Source: an uncultured Flavobacteriales bacterium (lineage in GTDB: Bacteria > Bacteroidota > Bacteroidia > Flavobacteriales > BACL11). From it: a DNA stretch of 64,000 nucleotides. The translations under genes and the position numbers were made by a program. Below, piece by piece: positions 26,703 through 37,417 of the stretch. The stretch is from assembly GCA_905478765.1 (NCBI GenBank), contig CAJQJY010000002.1, positions 60,744 to 124,743 of the forward strand, written 5' to 3'. The notes under the pieces were generated by a model, which was not told the origin of the DNA, did no database searches, and saw only the letters and a list, made by a program, of their open reading frames with translations. Numbering within the stretch: the first letter of the stretch is position 1; the number at the start of each line of letters is the position of its first letter.

Positions 26703-27944
26703 TTAAAATTGTAATAAAAAGTTAAAATACACACTCATTGATTTTGCTTTATCTCTTGCTAAAAGGTCTTCTAAGTGCTGTGTTCCTATAGTAAATCTGT
26801 GTTTTTTTACTTTTGATAATGCTAAGCCAATATTGAAATCATTACTATAGCCTCCAAAGGATAAAGTAGGTAGTGCATCAAAGTATTTAAGTTTACTTAC
26901 TGCTGACACCCAATATAGTGGTTCATAATTGGATTCTTTTATTCCTTGTCCTATTTTAGAAAAGGATAGAGGAGAATTGTCATAATAGGGTTGCCACTTC
27001 ATATTTAAACCTACTGAGATAGTTTCAAAATATTCTGATGTACTTGGTCGCATTGCAGAAAAACCAAAGTTAGCAGGTATGTAAGTTTTTACTGATTTAT
27101 TTTTAGTTTTTAGTTCTTCAACAGAGTTGTATTCATCTAGTAATGAATCATTAAATGACATGATATCAGTAATTACTGCTCCACTAGAACTAAAGTTGCT
27201 ATCAGTAATAAGTGTTGTGGATTTCCTGTTCCACATAATAAAACCAGCATCTTGTAAATAAAGATTTATCTTATGGTTTTTAACGATAAAGTCAGTTGAT
27301 AAATCAAGCGCTAAACCATTACCATTTCTTGCAAAAGGATCTAATGATGAGGTGTCAGTAATAAATGCATGCACGTCATAGGCTACATCTAATCTAATTC
27401 CATTAGTGTCAGTAAATAATGTGCCATTATTTACAATAAGTGTGGCATGATGATTACCTGCAAGAAAAGATGCTCCAACATTAATACTAGCACTATTAAA
27501 GTTAAATGTATAATCTATTTTATATTGCTGAAATCTATCTATTCTGATATTTGTATTAGAAAAATCAAGTGTTTCATTCTGATAATTAAAGTTTCCATAA
27601 AAACCTAACTTCATCAAATCATCAGAAAATGAAGCATTGATAAGATTTCTGTCGTAAGCACTAACACCAATATTGTACTTAGTATTTTTAAAGCTAAAGC
27701 CATTACTGATTTCTGAATAAAACACATTATTATCATCACCCAAATTAATCCAATTGTCCTTCAGGCTATCTGTTATAAGTCCACCATAAAGCATAGCGTT
27801 TAGGAAGCCTTTATTTAGTCCATCACTTTCAAATAACAGATTTGTGTGCCATAGAAACTGATTGTTAAAAATTCTAGTATTTTCTAGCTTTTCTTGAGAA
27901 AATAAGAAAAGGGGAGTGCAGATAATAAGAATTATTTTTTTCAT
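26703..27944 (-). CDS. DUF5723-like outer-membrane protein
   Basis: 413 residues with a short signal peptide (residues 1-16, ending LFSQ). The mature region consists of many amphipathic strands (NISVSAYDRN-like, YKIDYTFNFNSASINVGASFLAGNH, VGLNMKWQPYYD, FNIGLALSKVKKHRFTIGTQ) and a C-terminal aromatic residue (FNFLLQF), consistent with an outer-membrane barrel of the DUF5723 type. Its start overlaps the stop of the large lipoprotein gene by one base, so the two probably act together at the outer membrane. Role unknown. Confidence 0.7.
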   Translation of the reverse strand: MKKIILIICTPLFLFSQEKLENTRIFNNQFLWHTNLLFESDGLNKGFLNAMLYGGLITDSLKDNWINLGDDNNVFYSEISNGFSFKNTKYNIGVSAYDRNLINASFSDDLMKLGFYGNFNYQNETLDFSNTNIRIDRFQQYKIDYTFNFNSASINVGASFLAGNHHATLIVNNGTLFTDTNGIRLDVAYDVHAFITDTSSLDPFARNGNGLALDLSTDFIVKNHKINLYLQDAGFIMWNRKSTTLITDSNFSSSGAVITDIMSFNDSLLDEYNSVEELKTKNKSVKTYIPANFGFSAMRPSTSEYFETISVGLNMKWQPYYDNSPLSFSKIGQGIKESNYEPLYWVSAVSKLKYFDALPTLSFGGYSNDFNIGLALSKVKKHRFTIGTQHLEDLLARDKAKSMSVYFNFLLQF

Positions 27945-29965
27945 TATTCTCCTATTGTTCTATATAGTTTAGCACTAATTGTAATATCTAATTCGTAGTC
28001 AGAATAAATATTTATGAACTCATTGTTTTGAGTAGTGCTAAATGATGAGATACTGACTATTTTATTCGCAGTTTCGAAATCAGTATAATCCATTTCTATA
28101 GTTGTAGTTTCATAGTTATTAACAATGTTATTTGCATCTAGTTGAGCAGGAAAAATAGTTGTGTTGTGAGTTAAAGTATCAATTATATTATTGCTTTCGT
28201 CAATCAATATAAGTGATAAATTTGCTGAAAAAGGCAAACCATTCTCTATTGTGATGTAAATTCTTTCAATATCTATATCAGTATTTTTTTTAATTTCAAG
28301 CTCACTCGTATCAGTAAAAGTTAAATTAGTAGCTATAAAACTAAGTGGAATCTCTACAGCTAAATTGGCCTCCATTGGATATGCAGGAAAAAGAAAATCT
28401 TCAATAGCTGATTGTCCGTTAGGGTTTAAATAAAAAGTTGCACTAGTATTTATCTTATTTGGAAAAATAGCGAGCATTTCATTTGCTTCAATATTTATTT
28501 TGGTTTGTGTAGGGGTGATATTGTTTTGTGCTGATAATATAGCTCTTTCAATAATATGCATGGCATTATTATCTATTTGTGCATTTACCTCTGTTTCATC
28601 ATTTATAGCACTCAAGTTATTAACTTGAAAGCTTGCATCAGCACCAATATAATTATCTATTGCTATACTTATTTTGGTACTTTCAAGGTCTATACTGCCT
28701 GATTCTATAAAATCAAATACATCAGTTTCTATTGTTTCTGGACCAAATGCTAAAGTGTCTTGCCCAATGTATCCTTTGGCATATTCTGGGGTGAAAAAAT
28801 ATTCGTTAAATAGATAAAAACTATCCACTTTGTGTATGGTTTCCAATTCTCCTGTTGAATCCAAATAAGCTTCCAATGTTGCATAAATAGTATTTACAGT
28901 ATCACCACCAACTCTCCCCATTTCTCCTGTTAAATCCATTACATATCCATCAAAACTGAATGTAAACTGTGTAGGCTCTCCATTTATATTTGGTGGCACT
29001 TTAACCACTGTTTCAAAGATTGTTCCATTTTTAGTTAATGATGGAATAGCATAAATTATTGTACCCGTATCAGGTAGTGTGCTTACTGCATTAATGATTA
29101 CACTTCCTGTTTTTATTCCAATTTCAGTAAGCCTCGCTGATCCTAACTCAAAGGATTCTTCAACCTTCTCTTCATGCAATAACTGATTAGGAAAGTAGGC
29201 AGTAGCTTCCATTATTTTAATCTCTGTAATGGATATTTTGGTTGTAATAGCATCCATATAGTTGATGGGTACAAGCCCATTACTTGCATCAACATCCATA
29301 TTATTTATAACTCCAATCATTAAATGATCCAAGGTTTCTCCAGCTACAGAAACTGAATTAGTATAAGTTTCTCCAATTTCTATTAAAGGAGTATAAAAAG
29401 TAGCAATTAGGTTTTGATTTGTTGCATTGTATATTGAAAAGCTCACATTTGAAATATCAGTAGGATAGCCATTAGTGAGGTCAATATTGAGCATCCCATT
29501 GTAAAGAGTCATAGTTTCAAAGTATTCATTAGCATCAATATTAATAGTGTCATTTTCAATTATGCCTGGCATTGCAGGAATGTCCCTTTGACTACCATCA
29601 GGGAAAAGAATTGTGCCAAAAGGAATCTCATTTATAACACTTCCAATTGAGATGATATGTTCAATTACTACATCATCAAAATTTACTGAGTCAATTTTTA
29701 TTGTCGTTTCTTCTGATGTTGTTTCAAGTAATAATAATGAATCATAATCTACATTCAATAAGGATTCTTCATAAACCAATGTAATAAAGCCATTATTATC
29801 TTCAGTAATATTTAATCCTGAATCAGGTAATATATTATTAATTGTCATTTTTGTATGTACAATAGGAACAATCACATCAATATCCCAAGTTGGTTTTTCT
29901 AGTTCATGCTTACAAGCAGAAATAAGGAGTATAGTTAGTGTAATAAAAAGTATTTTCTTCATCAT
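27944..29965 (-). CDS. Large outer-membrane lipoprotein, unknown function
   Basis: 673 residues. The lipobox ISAC places the lipidated Cys at residue 18. The mature part is predicted all-beta, rich in T, I, N and D, with repeated strand-turn units (for example NLSLILIDESNNIIDTLTHNTTIFPA) but no domain I recognise. An alternative start one codon later (MKKIL) is equally possible. Coupling by a one-base overlap to a predicted outer-membrane barrel suggests a barrel-lipoprotein pair. Such large lipoproteins are common and poorly characterised in flavobacteria. Confidence 0.65.
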   Translation of the reverse strand: MMKKILFITLTILLISACKHELEKPTWDIDVIVPIVHTKMTINNILPDSGLNITEDNNGFITLVYEESLLNVDYDSLLLLETTSEETTIKIDSVNFDDVVIEHIISIGSVINEIPFGTILFPDGSQRDIPAMPGIIENDTINIDANEYFETMTLYNGMLNIDLTNGYPTDISNVSFSIYNATNQNLIATFYTPLIEIGETYTNSVSVAGETLDHLMIGVINNMDVDASNGLVPINYMDAITTKISITEIKIMEATAYFPNQLLHEEKVEESFELGSARLTEIGIKTGSVIINAVSTLPDTGTIIYAIPSLTKNGTIFETVVKVPPNINGEPTQFTFSFDGYVMDLTGEMGRVGGDTVNTIYATLEAYLDSTGELETIHKVDSFYLFNEYFFTPEYAKGYIGQDTLAFGPETIETDVFDFIESGSIDLESTKISIAIDNYIGADASFQVNNLSAINDETEVNAQIDNNAMHIIERAILSAQNNITPTQTKINIEANEMLAIFPNKINTSATFYLNPNGQSAIEDFLFPAYPMEANLAVEIPLSFIATNLTFTDTSELEIKKNTDIDIERIYITIENGLPFSANLSLILIDESNNIIDTLTHNTTIFPAQLDANNIVNNYETTTIEMDYTDFETANKIVSISSFSTTQNNEFINIYSDYELDITISAKLYRTIGE

Positions 29966-29976
29966 ACAAATATAGT

Positions 29977-31248
29977 TTAATAATTATACTTTCCTTTCCA
30001 TAGGCTTTTAAGTACTAATCTAAATGCATTTTCTTTATTGTTATTAGAAGGATTATAAATCATTTTTCCGCTTATTTCTTCTGGTAAAAACTCTTGCTTA
30101 TCATTAGGCTTATTGTGTGAATAAATGTAATCTTTTCCGTAACCAAGTTCTTTCATTAGTTTGCTTGGTGCGTTTCTTAAATGTAAAGGAACAGTGAGAT
30201 TTCCACTTTTTCTAACTTCAACCTGCGCTTCATTTATTGCCATATATGACGCGTTGCTTTTTGATGAACATGCTAAATATATTACTGCTTGTGAAAGCGT
30301 AATTCTAGCTTCAGGAAACCCAATTACATTTACTGCTTGAAAACAGTTGTTTGCAATAACTAATGCAGTAGGATTCGCATTTCCAATATCTTCTGAGGCT
30401 AAGATTAATAATCTTCTTGCAATAAATTTCACATCTTCACCTCCTTCAATCATTCTAGCAAGCCAATAAACAGCTCCATTTGGGTCGCTTCCTCTTATTG
30501 ATTTGATAAAAGCGGAAATTATATCATAATGTTGCTCTCCATTTTTGTCATAACGCACAATATTTTGTTGTGCTTCTTTAACTATTAAATCATTAGTAAT
30601 AATAATTTTTTTATCATCTACTGAACTCACAACAAGTTCTAAAATATTTAATAATTTACGAGCATCACCTGCTGATATTTGCATTAAAGATTCAGTTTCT
30701 TTAAGTGTAATCTTTTGTTTACTTAGTACTTCATCTTGTATAATTGCTCTTTCTAAAAGCTCTTGTAATTCTTCTTTTGATAAAGATTCTAGAACATAAA
30801 CCTGAGAACGAGAAAGTAAGGCAGGAATAACTTCAAAAGAAGGGTTTTCAGTTGTAGCGCCAATTAAGGTGATAACTCCTTTTTCAACAGCACCTAATAA
30901 TGAGTCCTGTTGAGCTTTCGAAAATCTATGGATTTCATCAATAAATAAGATAGGAATATCTATTCCGAATAATCCTAATGATGAGGCTTTATTAATTACT
31001 TCACGCACATCTTTTACTCCAGAGTTTATTGCAGAAAGAGTATAAAAAGGTCTGCCTAATTCCTGAGCAATTAGGTTGGATAAAGTTGTTTTTCCAACTC
31101 CAGGTGGTCCCCACAATATCATGGAAGGAACTAGCTTATTATTGATAGCTGTTTTAAGCGTTCCATTTTCACCAATTAAATGTTTTTGACCAATAACTTC
31201 AGAAAGTTTTCTTGGTCGCATTCTTTCGGCTAAAGGGATGTTTTGCAT
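29977..31248 (-). CDS. rarA: Replication-associated recombination protein A (RarA/MgsA)
   Basis: 423 residues, full length. AAA+ ATPase of the clamp-loader clade: Walker A GPPGVGKT (residues 47-54), Walker B ILFIDEIHRF (about 101-110), sensor 1 GATTENPSFEV, and the C-terminal MgsA domain with LARMIEGGEDVKFIARRLLI and APSKLMKELGYGK. It acts at stalled replication forks. It starts two bases from the end of the NlpC/P60 gene, in the same orientation. Confidence 0.95.
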   Translation of the reverse strand: MQNIPLAERMRPRKLSEVIGQKHLIGENGTLKTAINNKLVPSMILWGPPGVGKTTLSNLIAQELGRPFYTLSAINSGVKDVREVINKASSLGLFGIDIPILFIDEIHRFSKAQQDSLLGAVEKGVITLIGATTENPSFEVIPALLSRSQVYVLESLSKEELQELLERAIIQDEVLSKQKITLKETESLMQISAGDARKLLNILELVVSSVDDKKIIITNDLIVKEAQQNIVRYDKNGEQHYDIISAFIKSIRGSDPNGAVYWLARMIEGGEDVKFIARRLLILASEDIGNANPTALVIANNCFQAVNVIGFPEARITLSQAVIYLACSSKSNASYMAINEAQVEVRKSGNLTVPLHLRNAPSKLMKELGYGKDYIYSHNKPNDKQEFLPEEISGKMIYNPSNNNKENAFRLVLKSLWKGKYNY

Positions 31249-31249
31249 C

Positions 31250-32014
31250 TTAACAAATGCTTTTTATCAATCTCAATTTGTGTGTGTGATTTCCAATTTC
31301 AGAATTAAAGATACCTTGTTGGTCAATTCTATCGATTCTTACTTTTCCTGAAGCATGGATAATGTGATTATCCTCAAGAATAATCCCTACATGAGTAATT
31401 GTCCCTTCAGCATTATCAAAAAAAGCTAAATCACCAGGTTCTGACTCTTCCACAAAACTTAATGTTGTTCCTACTTCAGCTTGTTGGTAAGCATCTCTTG
31501 GTAAATCAACTCCTTGTAATCTATATACCATTTGAGTGAATCCAGAGCAGTCGATTCCTAGTGGAGACCGACCTCCCCATAAATATGGAGTGTTTAAATA
31601 CATTAATGCATTTGCAACTAATTTATCTTTTCTAATAAATCCTGGAGTTGTTAATCCGTCAAATTGATACATCTCATTGTTAATAAGTGCGTGACCGCTT
31701 TTGTAGGATGGTAATATGCTTCCAATAACAATTGGTTGATGATGATTTTTTGTAATAATATCTAGTATATCAGTTGTGATTGTTGCAACTTCTTTATCGA
31801 GTTGCTTGTAAATATCTTCCTCAATTTCAATCCATTGTTTATTACATATCCAACCTTCATAACTATCATGTGCTAAACGAATTTTACTCCATTTTTTTCT
31901 AATTTCCAAAACCTTAAAGTGCTCACCAAAGATAACTTGATTAACCATTTCTGATTTATCAGTAGCTTCATTCCTCATAGGAACGATAGAAAGATTTGAA
32001 ATTCCGTAATTCAT
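31250..32014 (-). CDS. C40-family NlpC/P60 peptidoglycan endopeptidase with SH3-like domain
   Basis: 254 residues. An N-terminal bacterial SH3-like region (about 5-65, with VPMRNEATDKSEMVNQVIFGE and GWICNKQW) is followed by an NlpC/P60 catalytic domain: Cys156 in GIDCSGFTQ, His208 in TITHVGI and a third polar residue His near 220. It cleaves peptide stems of peptidoglycan. No signal peptide is evident, which is common among Bacteroidota homologues. It overlaps the thiolase stop by one base. Confidence 0.9.
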   Translation of the reverse strand: MNYGISNLSIVPMRNEATDKSEMVNQVIFGEHFKVLEIRKKWSKIRLAHDSYEGWICNKQWIEIEEDIYKQLDKEVATITTDILDIITKNHHQPIVIGSILPSYKSGHALINNEMYQFDGLTTPGFIRKDKLVANALMYLNTPYLWGGRSPLGIDCSGFTQMVYRLQGVDLPRDAYQQAEVGTTLSFVEESEPGDLAFFDNAEGTITHVGIILEDNHIIHASGKVRIDRIDQQGIFNSEIGNHTHKLRLIKSIC

Positions 32015-33192
32015 TATACTAATTCAATTACTATTGCAGAAGCGCCACCACCTCCATTACAGATTCCAGCAGCACCAATTTTTCCATTATTTTGTTTCAG
32101 AACATTAATTAAAGTAACAATAATTCTTGATCCTGAACTTCCTAGTGGATGACCTAAAGAAACTGCACCACCATTTACATTTACAGTTGAAGCATCTAAA
32201 TCTAATATTTTCATGTTTGCAAGCCCAACTACAGAGAACGCTTCATTTAACTCATAATAATCAACATCTGAAGTTGATAGTCCTGCTTTTCCTAAAGCAA
32301 TAGGTAGAGCTTTTGCAGGTGCAGTTGTAAACCACTCAGGTTCTTGTGCGGCATCAGCATAGCTCCTAATTTTAGCAAGTGGAGTAATGTTTAATTCAGC
32401 AGCTTTTTTAGCACTCATCAAAACTAGTGCAGAAGCCCCATCATTTAAAGTAGATGCATTTGCTGCCGTAATTGTTCCTTCTTTATCAAATACTGGTCGT
32501 AATGCAGGGATTTTCTCCATTCTTACATTTTTATATTCTTCATCTTCAGAAATAATTAAAGCATCACCTCTTCTTTGCGGTACTTCAACAGGAACAATTT
32601 CATCAGCAAATTTTTCATCTTTCCATGATTGTGAACTTCTGTTATATGATTCAATTGCAAAGGCATCTTGTTCCTCACGACTAAACTCCATATCTTTAGC
32701 ACAAGTTTCTGCACAAACACCCATATGAACTCTTCCGTAAACATCCGTTAATCCATCCTTTACTAAACCATCAATCAGTTTCATATCACCCAATTTTTGT
32801 CCAGTTCTGCTTTTATCCATATAATGAGGAACATTTGACATATTTTCCATTCCACCTGCAATAACAACATCATTATCTCCACTTAAAATTGTTTGTGCAG
32901 CAATCATAATTGATTTCATCCCTGATGAACATACTTTATTTATTGTAGTGCAAGGTACATCTTTAGAAAGTCCTGCAAAAAATGCAGCTTGCCTTGCAGG
33001 AGCTTGTCCTAAATTTGCTTGCAAAACATTTCCCATAAATACTTCATTAACAATTCTACTGTCTATACCTGCTTTTTCAATAGCTCCTTTTATTGCTGCT
33101 GACCCTAGCTTTGTTGCTGATACTGATGATAAACAACCTCCAAAACTTCCCATTGGAGTTCGTACAGCTGACACAATTACTACTTCTTTCAT
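32014..33192 (-). CDS. Acetyl-CoA C-acyltransferase (thiolase)
   Basis: 392 residues, full-length thiolase. Active-site Cys88 in NKVCSSGMK, the NEAFSV motif, His in GHPLGSSG (about 348) and the second Cys in GICNGGGGAS (about 378). It may serve fatty-acid beta-oxidation or acetoacetyl-CoA metabolism. It is not part of the phenylacetate cluster, which has its own thiolase at 43254-44453. Divergent from the HD-hydrolase gene. Confidence 0.94.
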   Translation of the reverse strand: MKEVVIVSAVRTPMGSFGGCLSSVSATKLGSAAIKGAIEKAGIDSRIVNEVFMGNVLQANLGQAPARQAAFFAGLSKDVPCTTINKVCSSGMKSIMIAAQTILSGDNDVVIAGGMENMSNVPHYMDKSRTGQKLGDMKLIDGLVKDGLTDVYGRVHMGVCAETCAKDMEFSREEQDAFAIESYNRSSQSWKDEKFADEIVPVEVPQRRGDALIISEDEEYKNVRMEKIPALRPVFDKEGTITAANASTLNDGASALVLMSAKKAAELNITPLAKIRSYADAAQEPEWFTTAPAKALPIALGKAGLSTSDVDYYELNEAFSVVGLANMKILDLDASTVNVNGGAVSLGHPLGSSGSRIIVTLINVLKQNNGKIGAAGICNGGGGASAIVIELV

Positions 33193-33272
33193 TATATAAG
33201 TTTTTAGATTTTTAGATTTGGTGCGAATTTAGGTAAATTATACTTATTTTCGCTATTGATATTAAAGTCAAT

Positions 33273-35372
33273 ATGAAAAATATATTAATAAAAATTAGAG
33301 ACAATCACGAACAAATTTTTCGTGTTAGTTTATTTCTTTTAACTCTAGCATTAATTGTTTATGCTTTTCCAAGACAAGCTAAGTTTAAATATGAGTTTAC
33401 AAAAGGTAAACCTTGGATGCATGAAACAATAATTGCTCCATTTGATTTCTCAATTCTTAAATCAGTTGAAGAAATTGAAAGTGAGAAGGATATTATTAAT
33501 AAACAACATGCTCCTATTTTCAATTTTAATGATGCAATATTTGAAATTAAAGCTGAGGAATTTGTCAATTTATTTGAGGATAAATGGTCGTTAGATAAAA
33601 ACATACAAAAAGATTTAAAATTTACTTTTTCTAATATTTTTAAGCTAAAAAATGCAAGAAATAATACAAAAAAACATGATTTAGTCAATTTTGGTTTCAA
33701 TAAGTTGCAGGAAATTTATTCAAAAGGAATTATTCAACAAAATTTAGATATTTCTCATGGCTCACAAGTATTACTCAAAAAAGGATCATTAGCAGAAAAA
33801 AGAGATATTATTGATTTTTATACCATAAATTCTGCTGCAAATGAAATTAATTTGATGGATAAATTATCAGAGAAAGAGTTTGCTTTTATTGTTCCTTTAT
33901 TGTTAGCTTCATTGGAGCAGAATATTATTTATGATAAAATTTCAAGTGATGAGCTTTTACAAAGTGAATTAAATAGTATTAATATTTCTCAAGGTTTAAT
34001 AATTGAAGGACAGATTATTTTAAATAAGGGTGAAATTGTAAATTCAGAAAGATATCAAATATTACTATCGTTAAAAGAAGATTTTGAAGGTGCCGAATGG
34101 AATAGGACATCTTACTATTTAGTTCTTTTTGGTCAGATTATTTTAGTTGGAATATCATTATTAATTCTCTTTCTTTTTTTAAGACAATACAGAATAGAAA
34201 TAATAACAAATACAACTAGAATAAGTATGATATTATCCTTAATTGTAATAATGGTTTTGCTTTCTGCTTTAATATTAAGGATTAATTCTGCTTATCTTTA
34301 TATCCTACCATTTTGTATCTCACCAATTATTTTAAAAGCATTTTTTGACAATAGAGTTGCTCTTTTTGTTCACCTTATTACAACATTAGTTATTGGGTTT
34401 ATTGCTCCTAATGGTTTTGAGTTTGTTTTCTTACAATTAATTGCAGGAATTATCTCGATTCTTACTGTGCTTAAAATGTATAAAAGAGCACAGCTATTTA
34501 TTTCAGTTGGAAAAGTGATAGGGGTTTATTTTCTTGTTTATATAGCATTATCTGTTATACATGATGCATCATTTTCTGGTATTGAATTAGCTATTTTGGC
34601 ACAGTTTGCAATTAGCGGTGCATTAACCTTATTTGCTTATCCAATTATTTTCTTATTTGAAAAGATTTTTTCATTAGTTTCCGATATTTCACTTTTAGAA
34701 TTATCAGATACAAATAGTCCTTTATTAAGAAGATTGTCTGAAGAAGCACCAGGTACTTTTCAGCATTCCTTACAAGTAGCAAATTTAGCTGAAATGGGTG
34801 CGCTTGAGATAGGAGCAAATGCAATGTTAACTAGGGCAGGAGCAATTTATCATGATATTGGTAAATTACAAAACCCCATGTATTTTATTGAAAATCAAAG
34901 CTCTAATTTAAATCCTCATGACGAAATTGAGTTTGATGAAAGTACTGAAATAATTATTAGCCACGTCTTAGATGGTATTGAAATTGCAAAAGAGCACAAC
35001 TTACCTGATGAGTTAATTGATTTTATCAGAACACACCATGGAACAACAACTGTACAATATTTTTACAAGCAATTTATTGCTGATTTCCCTGAGGAAGAAG
35101 TAGATATTCAAGATTTTACATATCCAGGCCCTAAACCTTATTCCAAAGAAACTGCAATTTTAATGATGGCAGATTCATCTGAAGCAGCAGCTAGAAGTAT
35201 TAAAAATCCTACTTCTGAAAATATAGATGCTTTAATTGAAAAAATTATCAATAAACAGATTTCAGCTGATCAGTATGTAAATGCTGACATAACTTTTAAA
35301 GAGATAAATCAGATAAAGAGACTCTTCAAAAAGAAACTAGTAAATATCCATCATGCTAGGATAGAGTATTAG
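33273..35372 (+). CDS. 7TM-HD (PgpH/YqfF-type) membrane phosphohydrolase
   Basis: 699 residues. An N-terminal membrane helix (about 16-32), an extracytoplasmic 7TMR-HDED domain (about 45-270), about seven membrane helices (about 280-460) and a C-terminal HD domain with FQHSLQVANLAE, GAIYHDIGK (the HD pair) and FIRTHHGTT. In Listeria and other bacteria PgpH hydrolyses cyclic di-AMP to pApA; c-di-AMP turnover is the likely function here but is inferred. It converges with the fused E1 gene, overlapping by four bases. Confidence 0.92.
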   Translation: MKNILIKIRDNHEQIFRVSLFLLTLALIVYAFPRQAKFKYEFTKGKPWMHETIIAPFDFSILKSVEEIESEKDIINKQHAPIFNFNDAIFEIKAEEFVNLFEDKWSLDKNIQKDLKFTFSNIFKLKNARNNTKKHDLVNFGFNKLQEIYSKGIIQQNLDISHGSQVLLKKGSLAEKRDIIDFYTINSAANEINLMDKLSEKEFAFIVPLLLASLEQNIIYDKISSDELLQSELNSINISQGLIIEGQIILNKGEIVNSERYQILLSLKEDFEGAEWNRTSYYLVLFGQIILVGISLLILFLFLRQYRIEIITNTTRISMILSLIVIMVLLSALILRINSAYLYILPFCISPIILKAFFDNRVALFVHLITTLVIGFIAPNGFEFVFLQLIAGIISILTVLKMYKRAQLFISVGKVIGVYFLVYIALSVIHDASFSGIELAILAQFAISGALTLFAYPIIFLFEKIFSLVSDISLLELSDTNSPLLRRLSEEAPGTFQHSLQVANLAEMGALEIGANAMLTRAGAIYHDIGKLQNPMYFIENQSSNLNPHDEIEFDESTEIIISHVLDGIEIAKEHNLPDELIDFIRTHHGTTTVQYFYKQFIADFPEEEVDIQDFTYPGPKPYSKETAILMMADSSEAAARSIKNPTSENIDALIEKIINKQISADQYVNADITFKEINQIKRLFKKKLVNIHHARIEY

Positions 35373-37417
35373 TAAGCTAAAATCTTCTCAATCTTTTCAC
35401 TAACTTTTTCTGCATTTGGTAGCATGGTTGCTTCCAAAGTGGAATTTAAAGGTATGGCAGGTAAATTTTCTGATCCCATTACATAAACCGGTGCATCTAA
35501 TTTTTCAAAACAGCTTTCTTGTATGCTACCTACTAAACTTTGAGCAAAGGAATTTTGGAAGGGTTCTTCAGTAAGTACTAAGCATTTACCATGCTTATTT
35601 ACTGTATTAAAAACAAGCACTTCATCCAGAGGATTGATAGTCCTTAAATCAATAATTTCTACTTTCCCTTTATGGCTTTTTGCAGCATTTAAAGCCCAAT
35701 GCACTCCCATTCCGTAAGTAATTATACAAATCGTATTATTTGAGCTATCAGCTTCTAAAGCAATTCTACCTTTCCCGAACGGAATAACATAATCTTCTGA
35801 GGGTTCAATTGTTTTTGCTGCAAGAGTTCCTTTTATTTTACTCCAGTACAATCCTTTGTGTTCTAAAATAACTACAGGATTTGGGTCATAATAAGCAGAT
35901 TTCATGAGTCCTTTTAAATCAGCACCCGTTGAAGGATAAGCAATTTTAATCCCTTTTATCTGAGTTAGTACGGTTTCTACAGAAGAAGAATGATAAGGTC
36001 CTCCACTTCCGTATGCTCCAATAGGGACACGAATGATACAGCTCACAGGCCATTTTCCGTTTGATAAATAATTGGAACGACTCACCTCAGTAAAAAGTTG
36101 GTTAAGCCCTGGCCAAATATAATCGGCAAACTGTACTTCAACAATAGGTTTTAATCCTACTGCTGACATTCCAACTGTACTTCCAATAATAAATGCTTCT
36201 TGTATTGGCGTGTTGAATACTCTATTGTCTCCAAAGGTTTGTGCAAGGGTTGCTGCTTCACGAAAAACCCCTCCTAATCTTTTTCCAACATCTTGTCCGT
36301 ATAATAAAGATTCAGGATATTTTGCCATCAATTCTTTTATTGCAAATAGGGCAGAATCAACCATTACAGTTGCTTCTTTATTTTTAGGAGCTCTTTCTCC
36401 TTTTTCTTCTAAAATAGGAGTAGGAGCAAAGTTATGCAAAAATAAATCGTCAGGATTTGGATCTTTAGCTTTTAATGCTTTTTTATAATCGTGTTCTACT
36501 ACTAACTTTGCTGTTTTATCTATCTGAATTAAATCTTTTTCAGTAAAACTATTTGCTAATAGTTCGGCTTGCAATTTTGGAAATGGATCCCTGCCTCTTG
36601 CCTCCTTCAAATCATCTCTATACCATTCCATCCTTACGCCAGAAGTGTGGTGATTCAAAAGGGGTACTTTTGCATGAATCAATAAGGGAGTTCTTTTCTC
36701 TCTAATTTCCTTAAATGCTTTTTGAATTGTTTCGTATGATTTTGTAAAATCTGTTCCGTCAATGGTATAGGTTTTTAGTCCGAAACCTTTTGCATAATGA
36801 GTTGCATCTACTGCTCTCATTTCTGATGCATGCGCTGAAATATCCCATTCATTATCCTGTACTAAATACAAGATTGGTAGTTTTTTAAGTGCTGCCATCT
36901 GAAAGGCTTCTGCAACTTCTCCTTCAGTAATAGATGCATCTCCAAATGAACATACTGTCACTGGTTCTTCCCCTTTTTTAGGTTTTGTTAATCCTTCATT
37001 TTCTTGGTATTGAATTCCCATTGCAACTCCTGTCGTTGGTATTCCTTGCATTCCTGTCGCTGATGATTGATGTGGAATTTTTGGAAATCCTTCTCTGTTT
37101 AATGAAGGGTGAGAGTAGTAGGTTCTACCCCCAGAAAAAGGATCATCTTTTTTGCACAATAATTGCAACATAAGTTCATAAGGTTGCATCCCTATGCCTA
37201 GTAGAATAGAATCATCACGATAGTAAGGTGCTACCCAATCATTTTCGGTAAGTTGTAACCCAACTGCCAACTGAATTGCTTCATGTCCTTTAGATGTAGC
37301 ATGTACATATTTTGAAGTAATCTCTTTGTTTTCTTCAAACAAATCGCTCATAGCTCGAGCAGTACACATTAAGTAATATGCTTTTTTGTAAATTTCTTTG
37401 GTGAGTTTTTTACTCAT
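35369..37417 (-). CDS. Fused alpha/beta E1 component of a 2-oxoacid (branched-chain type) dehydrogenase
   Basis: 682 residues. The N-terminal half (about 1-330) is an E1-alpha domain with the thiamine-diphosphate motif GDASITEGEVAEAFQMAAL...QDNEW; the C-terminal half (about 345-680) is an E1-beta transketolase-like domain with YGQDVGKRLGGVFREA, EVQFADYIWPGLNQL and a C-terminal swivel domain. Alpha and beta, usually separate genes, are fused in one frame without frameshift, as in many Bacteroidota. The likely substrate is a branched-chain 2-oxoacid or pyruvate-like acid. It abuts the paaF-like hydratase gene (one-base overlap), placing it at the tail of the phenylacetate cluster. Confidence 0.92.
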   Translation of the reverse strand: MSKKLTKEIYKKAYYLMCTARAMSDLFEENKEITSKYVHATSKGHEAIQLAVGLQLTENDWVAPYYRDDSILLGIGMQPYELMLQLLCKKDDPFSGGRTYYSHPSLNREGFPKIPHQSSATGMQGIPTTGVAMGIQYQENEGLTKPKKGEEPVTVCSFGDASITEGEVAEAFQMAALKKLPILYLVQDNEWDISAHASEMRAVDATHYAKGFGLKTYTIDGTDFTKSYETIQKAFKEIREKRTPLLIHAKVPLLNHHTSGVRMEWYRDDLKEARGRDPFPKLQAELLANSFTEKDLIQIDKTAKLVVEHDYKKALKAKDPNPDDLFLHNFAPTPILEEKGERAPKNKEATVMVDSALFAIKELMAKYPESLLYGQDVGKRLGGVFREAATLAQTFGDNRVFNTPIQEAFIIGSTVGMSAVGLKPIVEVQFADYIWPGLNQLFTEVSRSNYLSNGKWPVSCIIRVPIGAYGSGGPYHSSSVETVLTQIKGIKIAYPSTGADLKGLMKSAYYDPNPVVILEHKGLYWSKIKGTLAAKTIEPSEDYVIPFGKGRIALEADSSNNTICIITYGMGVHWALNAAKSHKGKVEIIDLRTINPLDEVLVFNTVNKHGKCLVLTEEPFQNSFAQSLVGSIQESCFEKLDAPVYVMGSENLPAIPLNSTLEATMLPNAEKVSEKIEKILAY